Source: Psoroptes ovis (Eukaryota > Arthropoda > Arachnida > Sarcoptiformes > Psoroptidae). From it: 64,000 nucleotides of DNA. The notes beneath the pieces are model-generated. The model was not told the DNA's origin. It worked only from the letters and a program-made list of their open reading frames with translations, and did not search any database. The position numbers were made by a program, and so were the translations under genes. Positions 41,001-50,482 of the stretch are shown here, in pieces. Numbering within the stretch: position 1 is the first letter of the stretch; the number at the start of each line of letters is the position of its first letter. Location: NCBI GenBank assembly GCA_002943765.1, contig PQWQ01000004.1:744001-808000 (forward strand). The letters run 5' to 3'.

Positions 41001-42797
41001 TAGATGATCAATCACCAATGAATGAATCAATCAATACGGCAACTGTTGTTCTATATAATAAACCGAATCTGGATCAAACTACAATGGTCAATGATAATGA
41101 TACATTTCCAGTGATGCCATCATCATCATCAGCATTACCAAAATCCATGAATGATGAATCATATGGTGGACATCAATTGGAACGTCTTGAAGATTTAGAA
41201 TCGGAAACACTTTATCAACCAGATTATGTGGATGATAAACAGCTACAACAACAGCAACAACAAAAGCTTTTTTATCCATTCAATTCGAATGAACAACAAC
41301 AACAACAACAATTCATACAACATAACACAACACATTCATTGAATCGTGGTCATATGAAATTTATGATGATAAATAATGGTAATAGTAAAAAAATTGATAT
41401 CGAAGATCGTGATATGATGTTTACGAATAAACATCGTAAACAAGTACTGCAAAATCATCAACGATATTTTCAAAATAAATCATCATCATCGAATATAATG
41501 AAAACATCATCGAAATATTTTGATCGTCATCCAATTATTCAAAACATGGATTCGAATTTGATACAAAATAACAGTGATATTAATGATAAATTTAATCAAA
41601 AAATGATTGATCAAAGCAATGATCAATCACCATCATCATCATCATCATCGGCGACACAAAAAACCAAAGAAAAATCAAAATTATTATCAAATTTGAAATC
41701 GAAATTATTCTCTTCATCATCTAAGCAACAAGAATCGGCAGCCATCAACACCAATAACAATGGCAAAGCGAACGATAAAGTCAAAATAAAACTATGGCCA
41801 CGAAGCAAAAGTCATCATGATAAATTGGATCAACAACAACCAGCACAACAGCAAATGAAACATCGAAGAAATTCATCAACAATCAGTGAAACTGGTGAAT
41901 CATTACGACCAATGAATGATGATAATGTCAATAATAATAATAATAATAATCGATCAATGTTTGATCGATTAATACCAACTCGAAGGTAAGTATTAAAAGG
42001 GTTGTCAAATGATTTCGATCAATTAATCATTTATTTTCCTTCCATTTCTTAGATCATTGACCAATAATCATCATAATGATGATATGAATCCAACAAATTT
42101 CATGCCAACCCAAACAAATGTTACATCAAATTTGACACGAAGTACTACCTATGATTCATTACCGATTAAAGATGATTTAAATATTGATCATTATCATCAT
42201 AATGACATGAATAATCAAACATTGGATAGAAAAATCCATAATCATCATTCAAATTATAATATATCATCAATCCGAATGTCACCATCATTATCATTACGTG
42301 ATGAATATTATCGTTATCATATGATGTCAAATAATAATAACAGTAAATCGGCAAATCAATATCATGGTTTTCAATATTATGGTTCATTGAATAAACGGAA
42401 TATCAACAATGGTAATCAATTTTCCAAATCCAATTTAATTAAACAATCCAAACAACAGTCCAATGACTTCTTGAAATCAAACAATTCAAATACGAACACG
42501 AATGATAATTTTACATTCATGACATTTGTCAAAACAACACCTCCACGGCCACCACCAAAATCGTTGCCGCTTCAAATGAATCATCAATCCAATCAATCAA
42601 GCCAAAGATCGCTATCACCTTCGTTGTCAATGAATAATAATAATAATGATTATGATGGTGATGATAACCCTTTACAAATTGATACAAATAATAATAATAC
42701 AACCAGAGTGATTAGCAAACAGATGGACACGGCATCTACATCAACATCTGGATCTGCTAATTCAAATCGTAAAACTTGCTTAGTGACCACTGTTTGA
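35004..42797 (+). CDS. APC: Adenomatous polyposis coli (APC) homologue
   Basis: Exons 35004-35873, 35943-36248, 36320-41985 and 42053-42797 join in phase to 2528 residues. The armadillo domain spans roughly residues 220-620 (e.g. ALGNLTASSPQNKADFCNVE, GRLLRNVSSTIATEEKYRDI, LSKLIHSKHRTIRDGALL). After it come a 15-residue-type beta-catenin motif near 832 (DYTTDFSERYKDVD), 20-residue repeats near 886 (YETEGTPLAFSLSPSLSDL), 1050 (FETENTPAIFSHATSLSSL) and 1230 (FVEDTPIQFSQCHSSLSSL), a SAMP-type Axin motif near 1140 (LNKCIEFALPAKKK) and a weaker one near 1388 (YQLLAAVINLGIDK). The chain ends CLVTTV, a class I PDZ ligand like the vertebrate VTSV. APC scaffolds the beta-catenin destruction complex and binds microtubule regulators. 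The vertebrate N-terminal coiled coil is not visible; upstream exons may be missing. More than half of exon 3 is Asn/Gln/Ser low complexity. Confidence 0.95.
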
Positions 42798-42898
42798 TTT
42801 TTGAATTATTTTTTTGACCCTTTGAATTCCATTTGAATACATGATATTTTATTTAATTTAAGAAGTAAAATAAAAAAAATTGATAAAATAATCAAAAG

Positions 42899-44273
42899 TC
42901 AATCATTTGTCGTTGATGATGAGGCTGGTGTTGGATAAATTTTATTTGTTCGTTTTAATGGTGGCCGTATCGATGATGATGATGAGGATGATTGTAATGA
43001 TTCGATTTGTGATTTATGATTAATTGTTGTTGTTGTTGATGATGATGTTGTTATTGTTGCTGTTGCTGAGGTTATTGTTTCTTCTGGTATCAATGCTTGT
43101 TTATCAATATTCGTCGATATTGGCTGATTTTCAATTATATGATTTTTATTATCGGTAATATTCGATGATAGCTTCGGTACCTGACAATCAGTTTCAATTA
43201 TTTGTCTTTGTTGTATACGATTTATACGTTGTTTCATTGTATTATTTTCATTCGAAATTTGTTGATTACTGTCATTAAAAACACGTTCATTTAATGTTTG
43301 CCATTTTTGATTGATCATATTCAATAACCATTGTACGTCATCATTGATTGATGATAATTTTATTTTCTCGTTATTATCATTCATTTTATTATCATTTAAA
43401 TTATTATTATGGTCATCATTTGAATTTGGTTTTATTTTAGCCGATATAGTCGATATTTTTATCATACAATCATTACCAACGATTATGTCTTCAATATTGA
43501 TTGATTTACACAGGTCAATTTCATCCATTGCTTTTGGTAGATCGTGTTTGTTCAGCAATCTGTTCAGCAATAATTGATTTGAAATGTAATTATTGATTAT
43601 TTCTTAATCGAAAAAGATACATACATTAAAATTGGTTTACCAGCGATCAATGGATTACGGACTAGTTCATGTAACAATTGTTTAACTTCATCCATTCGTT
43701 CAAAATCGGTTGAATCGATAACAAAAATAATGCCATGTACTAATGCATAATAATTATGCCAAATTGATCGTATACGTTTATTACCACCAACATCATATAA
43801 TATGATTTGATAATGATTATCATCGTTTGATTGTAATTCATATTTTGAAAAGCCAATGGTCGATACAACATCATCGACAGATTCTATCCAAGAGGTAACG
43901 ATCAGGGATTAGTAATCGAAAGATTCAAAATCATTAACGATCACTTACCACCGGTCAAATGCAATGCTAATGTTGTTTTACCTGCATTATCTAAACCAAT
44001 TAATAATAATTTTATAATATTTAAATCAAATTGTTGTTGTTGTTGTCGTCGACGATATTTATGCCAATAATCACTTAAATGAAATAAATCTAAATCATTA
44101 CAACAACAACAATAATAACAACAAAATAAATGTCTTTTTGGTTGCCATTTTGGCTGGTTATGGGATGTAATTGCTATTATTTGTTCATCAGATTTATTAT
44201 TATTGCCATTTATTATATTTATTGTTGATGATGTTGTTTGTTGTATTGTCAATTCATTGCTGTTATTATTCAT
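42899..44273 (-). CDS. ARL13B: ARL13-type ciliary small GTPase
   Basis: Minus-strand exons 43949-44273, 43625-43883 and 42899-43559 join in phase to 414 residues. The GTPase core shows the P-loop GLDNAGKT (93-100), the switch I block STIGFSKYEL (116-125), DVGGNKRIRSIWHNYY in switch II, FVIDSTDFERMDEVKQLL and the NKHD base motif (198-201); then WLLNMINQKWQTLNERVF, where ARL13 carries its post-GTPase helix. TIGFSK, RIRxIW and LNER are ARL13 hallmarks. Like other ARL13 proteins it lacks the usual catalytic Gln after DxGG. A cysteine cluster CCYYCCCC upstream of the GTPase replaces the N-terminal palmitoylation site, so membrane anchoring is likely. The Pro-rich C terminus (RPPLKRTNKIYPTP) resembles the vertebrate tail. 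In the family it is an ARL3 exchange factor in cilia. The stop is 101 bp from that of APC, tail to tail. The ARL13A/B split is a vertebrate one, so the symbol is approximate. Confidence 0.88.
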
Positions 44274-44733
44274 TATTTATTTGTTCGGATAATCGAAATT
44301 TGGATTTTGTGTTCAGCTAATCGAATGATATTTGAATCTAAATTGAAATTGGACAATGAATGAAGATGAAACAGTAAAATCAATATGTCTAATATGGCAA
44401 ACTACACAATTCATCGAGACAATAATAGATGAATAATTAATTGAATTCAACAAACAACAAACAATATTCAAAAATATGCCAATATTCTTTTGAAAGCCGA
44501 ATATTGGAAAATACAAATGTATGTTGATGGTAGCCATAGAAACACAAGGCTCACACATTATTTACTCAAGACTCTGATTGGTCCTAAGAAAAAAAAAGAA
44601 CGTCATTTAATAAATGCAAAAAAAAATATTGATATTTTCTTAAATAAATGTCAATTGTTTATTTATTCATTCATTTTCTTAGATTATTTGGAATTTTTAT
44701 ACAGAAATGATTGAATTCAAATACAATCATTGA

Positions 44734-45169
44734 TCATTTTTGATTACGTTTTTTTGTCAATCGTTTTACAATACGAAAACCATGGGTTGGATGTGCTTCA
44801 TATTGTACATGTTGCCATTGATTATTAGCATCGATATATGAATATGAACCAAACACATGACCAGGCGAGAAACTTATTTCATGATGACTCATTGGATTTT
44901 GTTCAGAATCGGCGACGAAACCATAACGATAACTTTTTGGATGACGGCCATTTAATCCCTGGAAATTGTGGATGAAAAATTGAAATTTTCATCGATTGAA
45001 AGCCATACTAATGTAATTCTACCTGTTGATGATATTGAAAACGGCTAATCAATGGTGGATCATCATCATTCACTCGGTCATCATCGATTGTTGATCTTGT
45101 TTTGGATGCATGAATCGATGAATAAAACATGATTAAACAAATTAATGAAGATAAGAATACACGATTCAT
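44734..45169 (-). CDS. RR-type chitin-binding cuticle protein
   Basis: Two minus-strand exons, 45023-45169 and 44734-44958, join in phase 0 to 123 residues. The N terminus is a good signal peptide (MNRVFLSSLICLIMFYSSIH, probable cleavage after HA). The mature part carries a Rebers-Riddiford-like chitin_bind_4 domain: YRYGFVADSE, then HHEISFSPGHVFGSYSYIDA, then VQYEAHPTHGFRIVKR, with the aromatic and Gly spacing typical of the motif, and it ends in a basic tail. Such proteins bind chitin in the exoskeleton. Both exons are short, so the gene is easy to miss. It is placed head to tail between ARL13 and RPA1 with about 285 bp to the RPA1 stop. The domain tells that the organism is an arthropod. 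Which stage or tissue uses it cannot be seen. Confidence 0.87.
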
Positions 45170-45453
45170 ACTGGATTTGGTTTTGTATGGAAAAATTTAT
45201 TTTGAATTTTTCAATCGAAAGGTCTGAAAACCCGAAATGAAAATTGAAATCAATGAACCATTTTGTTTCAAGGAAAAAGATATCCCCTTATTTATTGAAT
45301 GATTTTCTCTATTTTTAAAAATAGAAATTTACGGAAATTTTTTTATATTCATCTAAATCAATTATCATCTACTAAATGTATGATTGATTTTATATCAGAA
45401 AAATCAAGAATTTTGGTTTTATAACAAAGTAAAAAAGGAAGAAAATGTCAAAT

Positions 45454-47327
45454 CTAAATTGACATTTTTTCAATTGATTGTATCAAATTTTGTAGGACTT
45501 TTTTCGGTTTAAATTCGAATACTTGTCCAACAGTATGACGCATACGCATTTCACCATTATAATTTTCCAAACGTGTATAAATACGAAAATAACATTGTTT
45601 GAAACGTATTCCATCAATGACACTGGCATAAAGTGTTTGATCTTCTTCATACAGTCTTGATAATTCATTCACAGATTTTCCAATCAATTTTTCTGCTTGT
45701 TCTTGAAATAACGTTGCCCAAAATGAACCACTTACATCGGATAACATAATGCTAAGCATTAATCGCCATTCAAATACGGCTGATGTTTGATCACATTTTG
45801 AACAATAATAAACACCACTTCCATCATTGTCGACCACTTTTTTCTGACAATTAGCATTACTACATGATTTATAAAGATGATTATTGATACGATTGAATCC
45901 TTGAATTGTGCCCATTGTGAAAAAATTCAATGATTCACCTTCACTAATTTTGTTTGGCAATATTTGACCAATAAAACGATTTTTCGATAGATTATCATCA
46001 CCAGCTTGATCCGATGATTTTGATAATTGATTGAAATTTTCATTACTATCCAATGCGTTATACCATGTAATCAATAAATGTTTTTCTGGCACATCAGGAT
46101 TGATAGTGATATTTGTCGAGTCTCGAGCCGACAATGTTTTTCCTTTGAAATCACCAACTGATACACCTTTCAAAGCGATAACTTGATTGGGTTCACCACT
46201 GAATAATTGAGCTTTTTCACCCCAAAGTGTGAGACGTGCTTCGGTCATTGATTTATCAACAATAATAATGTCACGCTTCAGCAATTCTTTTGATGTCTTT
46301 CTTGATACCAAAGTTTCGATCTCATTTACAGAACGTATGATACCAATTACGTCAATAGTAGTGTTGGCTTCCATTTCAGCAATACGATTTAATGGTATGA
46401 ATTTATAACGAATTTTCGGTGCTTCAATTTGTTTGTCCAAACATGGCTTGACAAAACTATTTTGGTTCAATGTTATTTCGTAATCATTATTTAATGTTGA
46501 AAATTTTTTATTGGCTGATTTGATCGTACCACGTCCAACATAATAGCAACGATCTTTTTGTATGATATCATAGAATCGGTCACATTCTTCATTGAAACAA
46601 GTGACACGAATCTCACCAGTATCATCACAAAGATCAAAATTAAATACACGTCCTTGACTATTCTGTTTATTGTATGTTCTGATTTGACTTTTATTCACAC
46701 ACATGGCTCGAATAGTCCAAGCATTATAGAATGGAGTCAATACACTGATTGGACAAACATTATCTGGACGTATTTCAACATCGTTCGAGACTGGAGCTCG
46801 TGCCGGTTTTTGGATGCTACTTTTATTGATTGAAGTATTAATACTGGTATCCATCATTTCATTTCGGTTATTTGATGAATTTGTTGAAGGCACACTGGAA
46901 TCGGTTGTGGAATCAAATGCTTCACCAGCTTCTAGTCTTCTACCAACTTCATCACCTATTGAAAAGAAATTTCCATCAATGAATGACCGATCACAAAATA
47001 TAACAAACCTTTTTTCAAAATTTTCAATTTTTGTACCAAAATTACCGGTATATTTTCTTTTTTCGGTATAGTTGACACTGTATATTGTTCCAATCGAACA
47101 ACAGTAAATTTTTCCAGCTCACCTTGATTAAACAATGTTTGTATTTCATCTGAAATCATAATACAATGTTGACAAAGTGTACGACCATCAGAAATGACCA
47201 CACGTAAACGATTATTGGCCATCATTTTTGATCCTAAAATTTGAACGATTGGAGTTTGATTTTGATTCTCTTCATTCAAAATCAAATCCAATGAACCATC
47301 ACTCAATTTTGAATCATTAGTAGTCAT
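45454..47327 (-). CDS. RPA1: Replication protein A 70 kDa DNA-binding subunit
   Basis: Minus-strand exons 47009-47327 and 45454-46955 join in phase to 606 residues (human 616). The N-terminal OB fold (1-107, e.g. LRVVISDGRTLCQHCIMISD) is followed by a Ser/Asn linker, then tandem OB folds A and B: ISVLTPFYNAWTIRAMCVNK, FNFDLCDDTGEIRVTCFNEE, VIGIIRSVNEIETLVSRKTS, ALKGVSVGDFKGKTLSARDS. The C-terminal OB fold includes a four-Cys zinc ribbon near 468-492 (CSNANCQKK ... YYCSKC). RPA1 binds single-stranded DNA in replication, repair and checkpoint signalling. The linker (about 110-160) is short and the gene has just one 53 bp intron, the shortest in the window. It starts 769 bp from the ATAD3 ATG on the other strand. 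Confidence 0.97.
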
Positions 47328-48096
47328 TTTTAATTAATCAAAATTTTAATTATCACTTTTTATTTATTAAATGAACAAAACTAAATTAAATTTAAGAATG
47401 AAACTTGATTGCTTTGGTTGATTTGGAGGGAAAAATCGAGTGAAAAAAATAAATTTCAATTCAATCCTTCGATTAAAATAGTAGTAGCAAGCAAAACAGT
47501 GTGGTGTTCAAATCAAAACAAACAATGCTAGCAGTAAATTATTATTTATAAATAAGTAGTAGCAAGCACAACAGTTGTCGCATTAAAATCAAAACAAACA
47601 ATGGTAGTAGTCAACAAAAAAGAAACATTTGCTTATCAAAAAAAAATTAGAAAATAATGAAAAATATTTTACCACTCCAACTCTATTTCGTTCATAAGTG
47701 AAATGTTTGAAAATTTTGCCGGAAAAATTTTTTACGAGAAAATTTTCTTCAAATAAAAAAGCATGGTTAGAGCCTGTGTTATTAAAGTGTTTATATTCGA
47801 TGTTTCATCATATTTCAATGTTGATTTTAAATTGTTGATCGATTAATTGTTATGTTTATTTGATTTTTCTATTGTTAATACAACATTTTTTGATTATTTT
47901 TTTTTCATCATTTCGTCCAAATTCAACATTGATTAATTTGTAATTGATTTTCTCACAGGTTTGAAATATGATCATTTTGATTTCATTTAATTAATTTTCA
48001 TTTTTTTCCATTTTTCAAGTTCACTTGTACTTTAGTTCCAACATTTAATTTGTATGATATTCATATTATTTTCTTGAAGATTTAATAAAATTTAAA
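47328..48096. promoter_or_regulatory. Shared divergent upstream region of RPA1 and ATAD3
   Basis: The 769 bp between the two start codons must hold the promoters and 5' UTRs of both genes. It contains an imperfect tandem duplication of about 55 bp (47481-47534 and 47556-47610; listed separately) and no open exon. A CACAG splice-acceptor-like site lies near 47958 in front of the ATAD3 start, so a non-coding first exon with a spliced 5' UTR is possible. No TATA box is obvious against the AT-rich background. Confidence 0.5.
47481..47610. repeat. Imperfect direct duplication in the RPA1/ATAD3 intergenic region
   Basis: Two copies start GTAGTAGCAAGCA and share ATCAAAACAAACAATG followed by a CTAGCAGT/GTAGTAGT end. 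They are separated by about 20 bp of AT-rich sequence. Each copy is about 54 bp and the copies differ mainly in the middle (GTGTGGTGTTC versus GTTGTCGCATT). Confidence 0.8.
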
Positions 48097-49978
48097 ATGT
48101 CTTGGTTATTTGGTTATTCAAATCCACAAAAACCACCACCATCACAAGGTGTGCCTAATATTCCATCTGGTACCGGTGGCGGAACTGGTGGTGATGGTAG
48201 TAATATTCCAAATCTTGGCGGTGGAAATGTTGGCGGTAAAATGAATACATATCAATTTGATTCATCTGCATTGGAACGTGCTGCAAAAGCTGCTAAAGAA
48301 TTAGAACAATCACGTCATGCAGAAGCTGCATTAGAATTAGCTCGTCAACAAGAAGCTACCAAGCAATTAGAATTGCAAAAAACAATCAAAGAATATGAAC
48401 GAGCTATGGCCAATGCTCAAATTGAAGCACAAAAGCAAGCACAAGAACATCGAAGACAAATGTTGGCCGAAGAATCCAAACAAGCTCAACTAAAAGCTCA
48501 ATATGAAGATCAGCTTGCCAGAAAACGTTTTGAGGATCAACTGGCACAGCAACGAGCCGCAAACGAAGAAAATCTTAGACGTCAAGAAGAATCTGTTGCC
48601 AAACAAGAAGCCATACGCAAAGCAACATTAGAAAAAGAAATGGAATTACGTGCAGCAGCTGATGCTAAACGAATTGAAGCAGAAATTCGTGGTCAAGCGC
48701 TAGCTGAACGACAAAATCGTGATATTAGATTAGAACAATTAAAAGCAAAAGCTGCTGAAGAGCGAAAAACATTGTTGGAATCTATTGTCACAGCTGGTGA
48801 TGTTTTTGGCAAGGGTTTTCGTGCCTTTATTTCTGATTGGGAACGAGTCACAGCAACAGCTGCCGGTATAACATTGATGGCTGCTGGAATTTACACTGCC
48901 AAACATGGTATTGGATTAGCTGGTCGTGTGCTTGAAGCACGCGTGGGCAAACCATCATTGGTTCGTGATACATCTCGTCTAAATATTATTGATGGCGTTA
49001 AAAGTCCATATAGAACCATTAAACGTCTATTGATGAGTCGCAAGCCAGCTGATGCATTAAAAGGTGTAATACTTGAGCCAACACTTGAAGAACGTTTACG
49101 TGATATTGCCATCGCCACTAAAAATACAAAGAAAAATGGCGGTCTTTATCGTAATGTGTTATTCTATGGACCACCTGGTACCGGTAAAACATTATTCGCT
49201 AAACGCTTAGCTGAACATTCTGGTATGGATTATGCAATCATGTCCGGTGGTGATGTCGCCCCTATGGGACGTGAAGGTGTAACAGCAATTCATAAACTAT
49301 TCAATTGGGCCCAAACATCTCGTCGTGGTCTTTTGCTATTCGTTGATGAAGCTGATGCATTTTTGCGAAAACGTGCATCCGAACAATTGAGTGAACATTT
49401 ACGTTCAGCATTGAATGCTTTTCTTTATCGTACTGGGGAACAATCGAATCGTTTCATGTTGGTATTAGCATCAAACACTCCAGAACAATTTGATTGGGCA
49501 ATACATGATCGTTTAGATGAATTGATTGCATACAATCTTCCAACATTACCTGAACGAGAACGTTTAGTACGATTATATTTCGATGAATTCATTCTTAAAC
49601 CCTCGGTTAGTCGTCGAAGGTAATTATTATTATTTTCATATTTCATTTATTCAAATCTTAACTAATACATTTTCATTATTTTTCATTCCTTTCAGTCGCC
49701 TTAAATTGGATGTATTTGATTATGATCAAACATGTACAGAAATTGCAAAGAAAATCGACGGTCTATCAGGTCGTGAAATAGCCAAATTAGCTGTAGCATG
49801 GCAAGCATCAGCATATGCATCCGAAAATGGTATCCTGACCTACGATATGATGATGGCCAAAGTCAAAGATTTCATTGATCAACATAAGCGTAAAATGGAA
49901 TGGCAAGCCGAAGAGGAACGTATGAAACGTTCATATTCATCATCATCATCATCTTCATATACACAATTGAAATCATAA
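48097..49978 (+). CDS. ATAD3: ATAD3, mitochondrial inner-membrane AAA+ ATPase
   Basis: Exons 48097-49619 and 49696-49978 join in phase to 601 residues (human ATAD3A 586-634). A Gly/Pro-rich N terminus (MSWLFGYSNPQKPPPSQG) is followed by a long Ala/Glu/Gln/Arg coiled coil at about 50-235, a membrane segment near 250-270 (ATAAGITLMAAGIYTAKHG) and the AAA+ core. Walker A is GPPGTGKT near 358, Walker B LLLFVDEADAF near 412, and the sensor region LVLASNTPEQFDWAIHDR near 460. ATAD3 spans mitochondrial membranes, forms hexamers, and acts in nucleoid organisation, cholesterol handling and ER contact. The gene differs from its neighbours in having almost no homopolymer runs beyond a short Ser run near the C terminus, and its codons are a little less AT-biased. 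AATAAA-type sites lie near 50206. Confidence 0.97.
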
Positions 49979-50482
49979 TTTTGAAATTATTCAAAATTTC
50001 GGGTCAAAATTAATGGAAAACTTATGACCAAAACAAAAAAATCGATCCAAAATCAATCGAAAAAAATCCAATTTCATATACACAAATCATTGATAATTTT
50101 CTGTTTATTATCATTTCTATTATTATTAACCCTTTTTCACTGTATAGTCTGCTCAACTATAGTTTAGATTCGAATCAAATTTACAAATATTTTTATTTAA
50201 TTTTTAATAAATGGAAATAAATGAAATTTTTTTTTTGATTTTTTAAAATTGATTTAAAATGATTTAATTCAAATACATTCTCTGTGGATGGAAAGTGTGT
50301 ATAAAAATTTATTTTTGTTATTTTTGTTTATACGCGTATAGACATACACAGTCCATACGGCATATGACATTTTTCATTATTTTTTGGATCATTGACTTGT
50401 TATTTGAATTGTTATTTCAATTTTTGAAAAATTCCGGTGATTTAATCGAAATAAATGAAATCATTTTAATGATTCATTCAAA

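Noticed and set aside
36280..41808. Long minus-strand and alternative-frame open frames across APC and TULP4
   Set aside because: They are antisense or shifted readings of trinucleotide-rich coding DNA (poly-Leu, poly-Val, poly-Ile), not separate genes.
44490..44714. 74-codon + strand frame between ARL13 and the cuticle gene
   Set aside because: No family resemblance; lies in the 5' flank of ARL13 and downstream of the cuticle stop.
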